64,000 nucleotides of DNA, from the NCBI GenBank assembly GCA_000470055.1, contig HG326877.1, forward strand, positions 1,067,661 to 1,131,660, read 5' to 3'. This document shows positions 26,939 through 36,303 of this stretch, piece after piece. Below the pieces are notes generated by a model. The model did not search any database and had not been told where the DNA came from. It was given only the letters and a program-made list of their open reading frames with translations. The stretch's first letter is position 1; every line of letters starts with the position of its first letter. The position numbers and the translations under genes were made by a program. Source of the stretch: Campylobacter coli 76339. Its GTDB lineage: Bacteria; Campylobacterota; Campylobacteria; Campylobacterales; Campylobacteraceae.

Positions 26939-27940
26939 ATGAGTGGTGATGATGTTTTCTTTTTTGGCGCGGGTTTTTCAAAATCTTTAAATAATTCTTA
27001 CCCAACTCTTGCTGAGCTATCAGAATATTTTTTAGAGAATGGTTTTATATATGAAAATGAAAAAATTTATAAAGATAATTTAGAGCAACTTTTAACTTAT
27101 CTTATAACACCTTTGCCTTTTAAAACAAAAGAAGACATCTTAAGAGATGAGGCTTCTTATCTTGAAAAAATTAATAAAATAAGTAAGTTTTTTATAGAAT
27201 TGTTAGAAACTAAAGAAATTGACAAAAATAATAAATATATTTTAAACCTTTCGCAATATATTAATGATAATAAATGCACTTGTATAACACTAAATTATGA
27301 CTTATTGCTTGAAGAAATACTATTTTTAACACATGAAAATTCATATCAAGATATAGATTCGTATGATGTTTTTTATAAAATACCAATAAAACAAATTGAT
27401 GAACGAAAAAATACAAAAAGCAATAATTATGGTTTTAATTTTTATCAAGGCGATTTTAATATAAATAATAATTTTGTGGAGATAATAAAACTCCATGGCT
27501 CTATTAATTGGTATTGTGATCAAGCATATAGCAATAGTCAAATATATTCTTTTATGGAAAAAGTAGATAGATATAAAGATGAATTATTTGTTGATTTAAA
27601 ACCGCTTATTATTCCCCCTATACTTGATAAAACAAATAACTATAATCATATTTTGTTACGGTCTTTATGGAAGAAGGCTTTTAAGGCTATACAAAAGGCT
27701 AAAAATATTTATATTTATGGTTTTTCTTTTCCTATAACAGACTTATCCGTTGTCTATCTTTTTAAAAGCGCTCTTCAAAATAAACAAGACTATAAAATAT
27801 ATGTTATCAATACTAAGAGCCATATTGATGATAAAAAGAAAAGATATAATGAAATTTTTGGAGAGGAAAAATGTGATTTTAGTTTTTGTTGTGATGATAA
27901 TCTAGAAAAATTAGCCAAGCATTTAAATAAAAAATTTTAA
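26939..27940 (+). CDS. Stand-alone SIR2-family (SIR2_2-like) protein, possible NADase defence effector
   Basis: This 333-aa protein has the landmarks of the bacterial SIR2/SIR2_2 family. The NAD-binding FFFGAGFSKS lies at the N-terminus (Gly10-Ser14), TLNYDLLLE carries Asn119 and Asp121, LHGSINWY carries the catalytic-type His186, and a second Rossmann segment, IYIYGFSFPITDLSVVYLF, lies near the C-terminus. No second domain (SLOG, HerA, TIR, STAND, APAZ) or partner gene is next to it. SIR2 domains in Thoeris ThsA, DSR and SIR2-APAZ systems hydrolyse NAD+ in abortive infection; the same role here is an inference. Base composition is even more AT-rich than neighbouring genes. It sits between cmoB and tRNA-Leu where core gene order changes, which suggests acquisition. 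Confidence 0.82.
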   Translation: MSGDDVFFFGAGFSKSLNNSYPTLAELSEYFLENGFIYENEKIYKDNLEQLLTYLITPLPFKTKEDILRDEASYLEKINKISKFFIELLETKEIDKNNKYILNLSQYINDNKCTCITLNYDLLLEEILFLTHENSYQDIDSYDVFYKIPIKQIDERKNTKSNNYGFNFYQGDFNINNNFVEIIKLHGSINWYCDQAYSNSQIYSFMEKVDRYKDELFVDLKPLIIPPILDKTNNYNHILLRSLWKKAFKAIQKAKNIYIYGFSFPITDLSVVYLFKSALQNKQDYKIYVINTKSHIDDKKKRYNEIFGEEKCDFSFCCDDNLEKLAKHLNKKF

Positions 27941-28006
27941 TTACTCATGTAGTCATTTTTTAAAGCTTGAAGTATAGATAGTTGTATTTTTTAAATAGCT
28001 TTTGTA

Positions 28007-28056
28007 AAAAGTTAGGAAAAATCATAAAATAAAAAACCCTTAAAGTCCTAACTTTT
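28007..28056. repeat. 11-bp inverted repeat between the SIR2 gene and tRNA-Leu
   Basis: AAAAGTTAGGA (28007-28017) is repeated inverted as TCCTAACTTTT (28046-28056), separated by 28 bases. It lies 55 bases beyond the tRNA 3' end and about 67 bases after the SIR2 stop. It could act as a long-loop terminator for either side or mark the end of an inserted segment. Confidence 0.7.
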
Positions 28057-28110
28057 AGATATTTATCAGTGTTCTAATTTATTATAATTTGTAGAAATTT
28101 ATAGTATAAA

Positions 28111-28196
28111 TGGTGCGGTTAGCGAGATTTGAACTCGCACACGCGGAGCGCACCACCCCCTCAAGATGGCGTGTCTACCAATTCCACCATAACCGC
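28111..28196 (-). tRNA. tRNA-Leu (anticodon GAG), CCA encoded
   Basis: On the reverse strand the sequence reads GCGGTTATGGTGGAATTGG, then the anticodon stem and loop with CTTGAGG (anticodon GAG). A long variable arm typical of leucine tRNA follows, then the T arm GAGTTCAAATCTC, the acceptor 3' strand TAACCGC, A and CCA. The acceptor stem pairs perfectly over seven bases. The gene starts 48 bases after the atpE stop, beyond the atpE terminator hairpin. Confidence 0.95.
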
Positions 28197-28212
28197 AAAA
28201 AAGTAAAAAGAT

Positions 28213-28238
28213 AAAAGCTCTATCTGAATAGAGCTTTT
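28213..28238 (-). terminator. Intrinsic terminator after atpE
   Basis: AAAAGCTCTA (28213-28222) and TAGAGCTTTT (28229-28238) pair over ten bases. On the reverse strand the hairpin is followed by ATCTTTTTACTTTTTT. It lies 17 bases before the 5' end of tRNA-Leu. Confidence 0.8.
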
Positions 28239-28244
28239 TATAGA

Positions 28245-28583
28245 TCAAGCAAAAACTATAAAAGGATTTGCGTAAAGTGCTATAAGAGCAATTACAAGAG
28301 CGTAAATAACTTGCGCTTCTATCATCGCCAATGCAATAAACATTGTCGTCATTAATTTTGGTCCAAGTCCTGGGTTTCTAGCTGTTCCTGCTATAGTAGC
28401 TGCTGCAGTATTACCCATACCGATAGCACCACCTAATGCAGCCACGCCAAGTCCTAAGCCTGCTGCTAAAACAGAAAACGCTTTGATCCACATATTTATA
28501 GCTTCTTGTTCAACAGGTGCATTAGCTTCAGCTGCGAAAGCAGTTGCTGCAAGAGCTAAAAATAGAAAAAATATTTTTTTCAT
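28245..28583 (-). CDS. atpE: ATP synthase F0 subunit c
   Basis: This 112-aa subunit c forms the rotor ring of F1F0 ATP synthase. Two hydrophobic helices are joined by the polar loop ARNPGL. The first helix has the glycine-rich packing motif (GLGLGVAALGGAIGMG), and the second carries the ion-binding Glu89 in MIEAQ. Unusually, about 30 residues precede the first helix, beginning MKKIFFLFLALAATAFAAEA, which looks like a signal peptide. Typical c subunits have about 80 residues. The gene stands alone, far from other atp genes as usual in this group, with its own terminator. Confidence 0.95.
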   Translation of the reverse strand: MKKIFFLFLALAATAFAAEANAPVEQEAINMWIKAFSVLAAGLGLGVAALGGAIGMGNTAAATIAGTARNPGLGPKLMTTMFIALAMIEAQVIYALVIALIALYANPFIVFA

Positions 28584-28816
28584 TGTTTTAACCTTTCTTT
28601 AAAATATAAATTTCAATGTTTAAACCAGTTCGGCTTGCGTATCCCTACTTAAGATTTAAAATTGAAGTTGAAAATATATCAAAAAATATCTTTAAATTTA
28701 TTGAAATTTACCAAATTTCACATTTTTAAATTATTTTTATCATTTTCAATAAAGATTAAAACTTTTTTTGCTTTAATAATACTTTAAAATAATTTTTTGA
28801 TACAAGGTTGTAAATT

Positions 28817-30151
28817 TTGAATTCTAAATTTTCGAAAATAGGTTTTATTTTAGCAGTTGCCGGTTCAGCTGTAGGCTTAGGAAATGCTTGGAAATTTCCT
28901 ACTTTAGTAGGGCAAAGTGGCGGTTCTGCTTTTATATTGCTTTATGTTATTTTAACTTTGGGTGTAGGTTTTGTTATTTTTTTAGCAGAGCTTAGTATAG
29001 GAAAGATCAGTGAAAAAGATCCTGTAAATGCTTATGAAAAGCTTGCCCCTTCAAACAAAAAGGCTTGGTCTTACGCAGGTTTTACTATGATAGGAGCGAT
29101 TTTAATCGTTTCTTTTTATACTTTAGTGATCGGCTGGATACTCAAATACGCATATTTAAGCATAAGCGGGAATTTATATCCTGATCTTAATACAAGTTCT
29201 ACTGAATTTGGAAAATTAATTTCAAGCGATTTTTTAAGTCAATTTGTATGTTTTACTTTGATTTTTATGATTGTTTTTTACACGGTGTCTAAGGGCGTAA
29301 AAAATGGTATTGAAAAATTAAATGTTTGGATGATGCCGGCTTTATTTATCTTGCTTATTTTAATGCTTGTTTATGCAATGACCAAAGATGGCTTTATGAT
29401 GGCAGTTGAATTTCTTTTTGTGCCTGACTTTTCTAAGATCAGTACTTCTAATGTGCTTGAGGCTTTGGGACTTGCTTTCTTTAGCTTGTCTTTAGGGGTA
29501 GGGACTATCATCACTTATTCGGCGAGTTTGCCTGAGCGTACAAATTTTATCACCAGTACTTTAAATATTATTTTTATCAACCTTCTTATCGGTCTTTTAA
29601 TGGGCTTAGTCGTTTTTACTTTTATCTTTGAATTTGGTTTTGATGCGAGTAAAGAGGGGCCAGGTTTGATTTTCGTTTCTTTAGCGACCTTGTTTCAAAA
29701 ACTTGGACTTATAGGGCATATTTTTGGAGCGGCTTTTTTCATATCTTTGATTTTTGCAGGTATTACTTCAGCGGTTTCCATGATAGAGCCTTTTGCTTTT
29801 TACTTAATCAATACTTTTGGAATGAGCCGTAAAAAAGCTTTGATTTTAATAGGGGTTATAGTTTATACCTTAGGAATTTTATGTATTTTATCTTCTTTAG
29901 ATTCGACTGCATTTAAAATTTTTGGTTTCAGTGTTTTTGATCTTTTGGACACTTTATCAAGTAAAATCATCATGCCTTTGGGTGGTATTTTGGCTGCTGT
30001 TTTTGTAGGTTTTGTAATCAAAAAAGAAACTTTAAGAATTTTATTTGCTCCATATATGAAAGGTATATTTTTTGAACTTTGGTATATCTTTTTAAGATTT
30101 ATTTCGCCTTTGGCGGTTATCATTGTTATGATCAGTGCTTTTTTAAAGTAA
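28817..30151 (+). CDS. NSS-family sodium-dependent amino-acid transporter, copy 1
   Basis: This 444-aa member of the neurotransmitter:sodium symporter (SNF) family has about eleven helices. The signature FSKIGFILAVAGSAVGLGNAWKFPTL in helix 1 contains the unwound Na+/substrate segment. Helix 6 has ALGLAFFSLSLGVGTIITY. The start is TTG 28817, with AAGG ten bases upstream, so the RBS is weak. It is followed 13 bases later by a paralogue in the same direction. The substrate is probably an amino acid and cannot be named from sequence. Confidence 0.9.
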   Translation: MNSKFSKIGFILAVAGSAVGLGNAWKFPTLVGQSGGSAFILLYVILTLGVGFVIFLAELSIGKISEKDPVNAYEKLAPSNKKAWSYAGFTMIGAILIVSFYTLVIGWILKYAYLSISGNLYPDLNTSSTEFGKLISSDFLSQFVCFTLIFMIVFYTVSKGVKNGIEKLNVWMMPALFILLILMLVYAMTKDGFMMAVEFLFVPDFSKISTSNVLEALGLAFFSLSLGVGTIITYSASLPERTNFITSTLNIIFINLLIGLLMGLVVFTFIFEFGFDASKEGPGLIFVSLATLFQKLGLIGHIFGAAFFISLIFAGITSAVSMIEPFAFYLINTFGMSRKKALILIGVIVYTLGILCILSSLDSTAFKIFGFSVFDLLDTLSSKIIMPLGGILAAVFVGFVIKKETLRILFAPYMKGIFFELWYIFLRFISPLAVIIVMISAFLK

Positions 30152-30164
30152 AGTCGGATTAAAA

Positions 30165-31514
30165 ATGAGGACATATTTTTCAAAAATAGGTTTCATTTTA
30201 GCCGTTGCGGGCGGAGCTGTGGGTTTAGGAAATGCTTGGAAATTTCCAACCCTAAGCGCTGAAAATGGTGGCTTTGTTTTTGTTCTTTTGTATTTATTTT
30301 TTACTTTAAGTATAGGCTTTAGTATTTTTCTAGCCGAAGTGTCGATGGGGCGTTTAAGCAGAAGTGATTTAGCAAATGCTTACTACACTCTTGCCAAAAG
30401 CCATGCTAAAAAATGGCGTTATGGTGGAATTTTTACTTTGGGTGGAATTTTTGTTCTTTCTTTTTATTTAGTCATTATGGGTTGGGTTTTAAAATATGCC
30501 CTAACCAGTCTTTATTATTTGCCTAAAAATTTAGAGCAGGCAGGAAGTGATTTTTCTACTTTAATCAGTGCTGATTTAACTAATTCTATTATATTTTTTT
30601 CTTTGTCTTTTTTTATGACTTTATTGATTGTATCTAAGGGCTTGATAAAGGGTATTGAGAGATTAAATGTGATTATAATGCCAAGTCTTTTTGTTATGCT
30701 TATTTTTATGCTGTTTTATTGTATGAGTTTTCAAAATGGTTTTAAACAGGCATTTTCTTATCTTTTTTATCCTGATTTTTCAAATTTTAAATTAAGTTCT
30801 ATCGCTGAAGCTTTGGGGCTTGCATTTTTTACATTATGTTTAGGTATAGGTTGTATAGTGACTTATTCTGCAGCTTTAAGTAAAAAGGTTAATTTTATCA
30901 AGAGTTCTATTTCTATAGTTTTAATCAACCTGCTTATCTCATTTATCATGGGGCTTATAGTTTTTACTTTTATATTTGAATTTGGTGCAGATCCAAATGT
31001 ACAAGGCGCAGGGGTAGTTTTTGTATCGTTGATGAGTTTATTTAACGAGCTTGGAATTTTAGGTTATGTTTTAGCTTTTAGCTTTTTTTTAGCACTTTTT
31101 TTTGCAGGTATTACTTCTGCAGTTTCAATGATAGAACCTTTGACTTTTTACGTGGTCAATAATTACAAAATTTCTCGTATCAAGGCTTTATTGTTTATAG
31201 GCTTTATTGTTTATATATTTGGAATTTGTTGTATTTTATCTTTAAATACTCATTTTTCTAGTTTATTTAGTATTTTTGGAAAAGATTTTTTTACTATTTT
31301 AGATAAGGCGACCTCTAATATATTACTTCCTCTAGGGGCGATTGTAAGTTCTATATTTGTAGGTTTTTTTGTGGATAAAAAGCGAATTTATAAGATATTT
31401 TCCAAATTTGTAAATCGTAAAATATTTATAATTTGGTTATTTTTTATTCGTTTTGTATCACCTATAGCAATTATTTGCATAATGTGTTATCAAATTTTTG
31501 TTAAAATTTCTTAA
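30165..31514 (+). CDS. NSS-family sodium-dependent amino-acid transporter, copy 2
   Basis: This 449-aa paralogue of the preceding transporter has the same opening (YFSKIGFILAVAGGAVGLGNAWKFPTL) and helix-6 segment (ALGLAFFTLCLGIGCIVTYSAAL), with clear divergence elsewhere. The pair arose by tandem duplication and could form a heteromer or serve two substrates. The start is ATG 30165 after a modest GGATTAAAA. It shares an operon with copy 1; pycB follows 22 bases later, so expression may be linked to gluconeogenic genes. Confidence 0.9.
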   Translation: MRTYFSKIGFILAVAGGAVGLGNAWKFPTLSAENGGFVFVLLYLFFTLSIGFSIFLAEVSMGRLSRSDLANAYYTLAKSHAKKWRYGGIFTLGGIFVLSFYLVIMGWVLKYALTSLYYLPKNLEQAGSDFSTLISADLTNSIIFFSLSFFMTLLIVSKGLIKGIERLNVIIMPSLFVMLIFMLFYCMSFQNGFKQAFSYLFYPDFSNFKLSSIAEALGLAFFTLCLGIGCIVTYSAALSKKVNFIKSSISIVLINLLISFIMGLIVFTFIFEFGADPNVQGAGVVFVSLMSLFNELGILGYVLAFSFFLALFFAGITSAVSMIEPLTFYVVNNYKISRIKALLFIGFIVYIFGICCILSLNTHFSSLFSIFGKDFFTILDKATSNILLPLGAIVSSIFVGFFVDKKRIYKIFSKFVNRKIFIIWLFFIRFVSPIAIICIMCYQIFVKIS

Positions 31515-31536
31515 TTATTTCATATAAGGAAAATAA

Positions 31537-33324
31537 ATGGCTAAAAAATTTATAGATGTTATGGATACAAGTTTTAGAGATGGTTTTCAATCCGTTTATG
31601 GAGCTAGAGTCTTAATGCAAGATTTTTTTCCAGCAGTAGAAGCAGCCAAAGAAGCGGGAATAACTCATTTTGAATTTGGAGGTGGAGCAAGATTTCAAAG
31701 CCTTTATTTTTATCTTAATGAAGATGCTTTTGAAATGATGGACAAATTCCGTTCAATTGTGGGAAAAGATGCAAATTTGCAAACTTTAGCAAGAGGTGTA
31801 AATACTGTTACTTTGGATACAGGAAGCAAAGAACTTATTGATTTACATGCTAAACTTTTTGCTAAGCATGGTACTACAACAATTAGAAATTTTGATGCTT
31901 TAAATGATGTAAATAATCTTAAATTCAGCGGTGAATGTATTAAAAAATATGGTTTAAAACATGAAATCACAATTACCCTAATGGATTTGCCACCAAACTG
32001 TCAAGGTGCCCATGATGTACCATTTTATGAAAGAATATTAAAAGAAATTTTAGCTGCTGAAATTCCTTTTGATAGTATTTGTTTTAAAGATGCCAGCGGA
32101 ACTTCAAATCCAAATAAAATTTACGAAACTATTAAAATGGCTAGAAGAAATTTACCACAAGATGTGCATATAAGACTTCATACGCACGAAACCGCGGGAG
32201 TAAGTATAGCTTGTTATTTGGCGGCTTTAGAAGCTGGTGTTGATGGTATAGATCTAGCAGCAGCTCCTGTAAGTGGAGGTACTTCACAACCTGATATTTT
32301 AACCATGATGCATGCTTTAAAAGGCAAGGATTATGATTTGGGTGGATTAGAAGAAGAAAAGATTTTAAAATATGAAGCGGTTTTAAGAGATTCTTTAAGA
32401 GAATATTTTTTACCACCTGAAGCTACAATGGTAAGTCCTTTGATTCCATTTTCTCCTATGCCAGGTGGAGCCTTAACTGCTAATACTCAAATGATGAGGG
32501 ATAATAATATACTAGATAAATTCCCAGAAGTTATTCATGCTATGAGAGAAGTTGTAGAAAAAGGTGGTTTTGGAACTTCTGTAACTCCTGTTTCTCAATT
32601 TTATTTTCAACAAGCTTTTAATAATGTCATGTTTGGACCTTGGGAAAAAATTGCCGAAGGTTATGGAAAAATGGTATTAGGATATTTTGGTAAAACTCCT
32701 GTTGAGCCTGATGCTGAAGTTAAAAAGCTTGCAGCCAAGCAGTTAAATTTAGAACCTACTACAGAACTTGCTATCGATATAGCCGATAAAGATGAAACTA
32801 AAAGTATAGCTTATGTTAAAAGCTTACTTGAAAAAGAGGGCATAGCGGTAAGTGAAGAAAATATTTTCATCGCTGCAGCTTGCAAAGAAAAAGGTATAGC
32901 ATACTTAAAAGGTGAAGCTAAGGTTAATGTACGCAAAAATGCTTCTATGCCAAAGCAAATCAGTGCCGATGAGAATAAATTTACGGTTTCAGTTAATGGA
33001 AATAAATATCATGTAGAAGTAAGTGCGGGCTTTGATAAGGATGTAAATATCAAAAGTGTTCAAAAAGCAGACACTCAAGAAAATATAATGCAAAATGCAG
33101 ATTCAAGTGAAGGTGTACAAGCAGGGATTTCTGGTAATGTCTTTAAAATTTATATCAATGAAGGCGAAGAGGTAAAATCAGGTCAGGTGGTTATGGTTTT
33201 AGAGGCTATGAAAATGGAAATAGAGGTTAATGCGCCAAAAGATGGTATAATAGAAAAAATTTGCGTCAAAACGGGTGATAGCGTTAGCGAAAACGACTTG
33301 GTTGCAATATATAAAAATAATTGA
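31537..33324 (+). CDS. pycB: Pyruvate carboxylase subunit B (biotin-carrying)
   Basis: This is a 595-aa two-domain protein. An N-terminal carboxyltransferase TIM barrel (DTSFRDGFQSV; FKDASGTSNP; RLHTHETAGVS) is followed by the PycB conserved domain, a linker, and a C-terminal biotinyl domain with VLEAMKMEIEV, where Lys559 carries biotin. It transfers CO2 to pyruvate to form oxaloacetate together with PycA, which is not in this window. Oxaloacetate decarboxylase alpha subunits have the same plan. The neighbouring pckA and the absence of membrane beta/gamma subunits favour pyruvate carboxylase. The start is ATG 31537 after AAGGAAA. Confidence 0.9.
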   Translation: MAKKFIDVMDTSFRDGFQSVYGARVLMQDFFPAVEAAKEAGITHFEFGGGARFQSLYFYLNEDAFEMMDKFRSIVGKDANLQTLARGVNTVTLDTGSKELIDLHAKLFAKHGTTTIRNFDALNDVNNLKFSGECIKKYGLKHEITITLMDLPPNCQGAHDVPFYERILKEILAAEIPFDSICFKDASGTSNPNKIYETIKMARRNLPQDVHIRLHTHETAGVSIACYLAALEAGVDGIDLAAAPVSGGTSQPDILTMMHALKGKDYDLGGLEEEKILKYEAVLRDSLREYFLPPEATMVSPLIPFSPMPGGALTANTQMMRDNNILDKFPEVIHAMREVVEKGGFGTSVTPVSQFYFQQAFNNVMFGPWEKIAEGYGKMVLGYFGKTPVEPDAEVKKLAAKQLNLEPTTELAIDIADKDETKSIAYVKSLLEKEGIAVSEENIFIAAACKEKGIAYLKGEAKVNVRKNASMPKQISADENKFTVSVNGNKYHVEVSAGFDKDVNIKSVQKADTQENIMQNADSSEGVQAGISGNVFKIYINEGEEVKSGQVVMVLEAMKMEIEVNAPKDGIIEKICVKTGDSVSENDLVAIYKNN

Positions 33325-33333
33325 GGTTATATA

Positions 33334-34908
33334 ATGAAGAAATTTGAAAATTTGGGTTTAGAAAATATAAAAAAAGTTTATCATAATTTAAGTTTTGATG
33401 AACTTTACGAACATGAGAAGAAAAATGAAGAAGGACAATGCACAGATAACGGAACTTTTGCTGTGGATACGGGAATTTTTACGGGAAGAAGTCCTAAAGA
33501 TAAGTATTTTGTAAAGCAAGATCCTTCTAGCAAATACATAGCTTGGGGTAAGGTAAATCAAGCAATCACCAAAGAACTTTTTGACGAGCTTTTAACGAAA
33601 GCTAAAAAGGAATTGAGCAATAAAGAAATTTATGTGCAAGATGTTTTTTGTGGCGCTTCTTTGAAAAGTCGTAAGGCTATAAGATTTGTAACTGAAATCG
33701 CATGGCAAGCACATTTTGTAAAAAATATGTTTATTCGCCCTAATGATAAAGAGCTTGATGAATTTAAGGCTGATTTTATCGTTTATAATGCGTGCAAATG
33801 TGTCAATAAAGACTATGAAAAGAATGGTTTAAATTCTGAAGTGTTTGTGATTTTTAATATAGAAGAAAATATCGCAGTTATTGGCGGAACTTGGTATGGT
33901 GGCGAGATGAAAAAAGGAATTTTTTCAATGATGAATTATTGGCTACCGCTTGAAAATAAACTTTCTATGCATTGTAGTGCAAATGTTGGTGAAAAAGGCG
34001 ATGTTGCACTTTTTTTTGGCCTGAGTGGCACTGGAAAAACAACTCTTTCTACGGATCCAAAAAGAAAGCTTATAGGCGATGACGAGCATGGATGGGACGA
34101 TGAAGGAGTGTTTAACTTTGAGGGTGGATGTTATGCAAAAACTATCAATCTTGATCCTGAAAGCGAACCTGAAATTTATGGAGCGATTAAGAGAAATGCA
34201 CTTTTAGAAAATGTGGTTTTAAGAAGTGATAAGAGCGTAGATTATAGTGATGCTTCAAAGACTGAAAATACTAGGGTTTCTTATCCTATAGAACATATAG
34301 AAAATCATGAACCAAGTTTAAAAGCAGGACATCCAAAAAATATTATTTTTCTAAGTGCAGATGCTTTTGGAATTTTGCCTCCTGTAAGCAAGCTTAGCAA
34401 AGAGCAGGCTATGTATTATTTTCTAAGTGGTTATACAGCAAAAGTAGCTGGAACAGAAAGAGGGATTACAGAGCCTCAAGCTACTTTTTCAGCTTGCTTT
34501 GGTGAGCCTTTTATGCCTTTGCATCCAACAGTTTATGCAAGATTGCTTGGAGAAAAAATCGACAAGCATGAAGTAAATGTTTATCTTGTAAATACGGGCT
34601 GGAGCGGCGGAAGCTATGGTGTAGGTAAAAGAATGAGTATAAAAGCTACTAGAGCTTGCATTAATGCTATTTTAGATGGAAGTATTACACAATGTGAATT
34701 TGAAAATTTTGATGTATTTAATTTAGCTATTCCTAAATCTTTAGCAGGTGTAGAAAGCTCTCTTTTAAATCCTATCAACACTTGGCAAGATAAGGATGAA
34801 TTTATCGCTACTAGAAATAAATTAGCAAAAATGTTTAGCGATAATTTTAAACGCTATGAAGATGTTAAAGAGGGTGTAGAATACAGTCAGTTTGGCCCTA
34901 AAATTTAA
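33334..34908 (+). CDS. pckA: Phosphoenolpyruvate carboxykinase (ATP)
   Basis: This 524-aa ATP-dependent enzyme makes phosphoenolpyruvate from oxaloacetate, the key gluconeogenic step in Campylobacter, which mostly cannot use sugars. The kinase-1a loop [14 protein letters not shown] is clear. Upstream are [10 protein letters not shown] and RPxxKEL-type segments, and [22 protein letters not shown] forms the metal site. It begins nine bases after pycB, and the two enzymes together run pyruvate to oxaloacetate to PEP. Start ATG 33334 follows GAGGTTATA. Confidence 0.96.
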   Translation: MKKFENLGLENIKKVYHNLSFDELYEHEKKNEEGQCTDNGTFAVDTGIFTGRSPKDKYFVKQDPSSKYIAWGKVNQAITKELFDELLTKAKKELSNKEIYVQDVFCGASLKSRKAIRFVTEIAWQAHFVKNMFIRPNDKELDEFKADFIVYNACKCVNKDYEKNGLNSEVFVIFNIEENIAVIGGTWYGGEMKKGIFSMMNYWLPLENKLSMHCSANVGEKGDVALFFGLSGTGKTTLSTDPKRKLIGDDEHGWDDEGVFNFEGGCYAKTINLDPESEPEIYGAIKRNALLENVVLRSDKSVDYSDASKTENTRVSYPIEHIENHEPSLKAGHPKNIIFLSADAFGILPPVSKLSKEQAMYYFLSGYTAKVAGTERGITEPQATFSACFGEPFMPLHPTVYARLLGEKIDKHEVNVYLVNTGWSGGSYGVGKRMSIKATRACINAILDGSITQCEFENFDVFNLAIPKSLAGVESSLLNPINTWQDKDEFIATRNKLAKMFSDNFKRYEDVKEGVEYSQFGPKI

Positions 34909-34917
34909 GGTGTGTAA

Positions 34918-36303
34918 ATGAAAAATGAGATGTGGTCAGGACGCTTTAGCGAAGCAAGTAACGAGCTTTTAAAGGAATTTAACGCAAGTTTAAACATAGA
35001 CAGAACTTTGTATATAGAGGATATACAGGGTTCTATAGCTCATGCTACTATGCTTGAAAACTGTGGTATCTTAAAAAAAGATGAGCTAGAGGCTATTGTA
35101 AAAGGCTTGGAGCAAGTTAGAGTTGAGATAGAACAAAATCGCTTTGTTTTTAATATAGAAGATGAAGATATTCATATGGCTATAGAAAAGCGTTTGAGCG
35201 AGCTCATCGGAAGTGAAATAGGAGGAAGACTTCACACCGCTCGTAGTCGCAATGATCAGGTTGCAACTGATTTTAAATTATTTACAAAAAAATCTCATTT
35301 AGAGCTTATAATGCTTTTAAAAGAGCTCATTCAAACTCTGCTTTCTCATGCTAGAGTACATAAAAGAACTATTATGCCAAGTTTTACGCATTTGCAGCAT
35401 GCGCAACCTATAAGTTTTTCTTTTTATATTTTAAGCTATGCTTTTATGTTTATGCGTGATATCAAGCGTTTGCAAAATAGTTTAGAGCTTGCAGATTTCT
35501 CTCCTTTGGGCTCTTGTGCATGTGCGGGAACTAGTTATGCAACTAATCGTAATCTTAGTGCTCAAATTTTAGGTTTTAAAGACATTATGCCAAATGCTAT
35601 GGATGGAGTGAGCGATAGGGATTTTGCGCTTGATTTGCTTTATGATATAGCAGTGATTTTTACACATACCTCAAGACTTTGTGAGGAGATGATTTTGTTT
35701 TCTGCTTCAGAGTTTGGATTTTTGACTATAAGCGATAGTTTTTCAACGGGAAGCTCTATCATGCCACAGAAAAAAAATCCTGATGTTTGTGAGCTTATAC
35801 GAGGAAAAACAGGGCGTGTTTATGGAAATTTGATTTCTCTTTTAACGATTATGAAGGCACTTCCTTTGGCTTATAATAAAGACATGCAAGAAGATAAAGA
35901 GGGGCTTTTTGATAGTGTTAAAACAGCAAAAGACAGTTTGATTATTTTAAATGCTATGTTAAAAGAAGTAAAAATCAATGAAGAAAATATGCTAAAATCT
36001 TGCAAAAAAGGGCATTTGTTGGCTACAGATTTGGCAGATTATTTGGTGCGCGAAAAAAATATTCCCTTTAGAAAAGCACATTTCATAGTAGGCAATGTAG
36101 TTGCACAAGCTGAAAAACAAGGGATTGATATAAGTGATATTGAAGATCTTTCAAAAATAGATCCTATCTTTGATGATAAAGCGATGAAATTGCTTGATTT
36201 TGAAAATTCTTTAAATTCTAAACAAAGCGAGGGTTCAAGCTCTATCACTAGTGTAGAAAAACAAATTCAAATTTTAGAAAGATTTCTTGAAAGTTTAGGC
36301 TAA
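34918..36303 (+). CDS. argH: Argininosuccinate lyase
   Basis: This 461-aa lyase of the fumarase/aspartase superfamily splits argininosuccinate into arginine and fumarate. The signature [20 protein letters not shown] carries the mobile catalytic serine loop. [17 protein letters not shown] and [12 protein letters not shown] are further active-site regions. It is nine bases after pckA, in the same run, and fumarate feeds the same central pathway. The 3' end lies in a small hairpin shared with convergent ychF. Confidence 0.96.
   Translation: MKNEMWSGRFSEASNELLKEFNASLNIDRTLYIEDIQGSIAHATMLENCGILKKDELEAIVKGLEQVRVEIEQNRFVFNIEDEDIHMAIEKRLSELIGSEIGGRLHTARSRNDQVATDFKLFTKKSHLELIMLLKELIQTLLSHARVHKRTIMPSFTHLQHAQPISFSFYILSYAFMFMRDIKRLQNSLELADFSPLGSCACAGTSYATNRNLSAQILGFKDIMPNAMDGVSDRDFALDLLYDIAVIFTHTSRLCEEMILFSASEFGFLTISDSFSTGSSIMPQKKNPDVCELIRGKTGRVYGNLISLLTIMKALPLAYNKDMQEDKEGLFDSVKTAKDSLIILNAMLKEVKINEENMLKSCKKGHLLATDLADYLVREKNIPFRKAHFIVGNVVAQAEKQGIDISDIEDLSKIDPIFDDKAMKLLDFENSLNSKQSEGSSSITSVEKQIQILERFLESLG

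Noticed and set aside
32141-32416. 91-aa open frame on the - strand inside pycB
   Set aside because: Antisense to the conserved carboxyltransferase domain, with low-complexity Leu/His composition.
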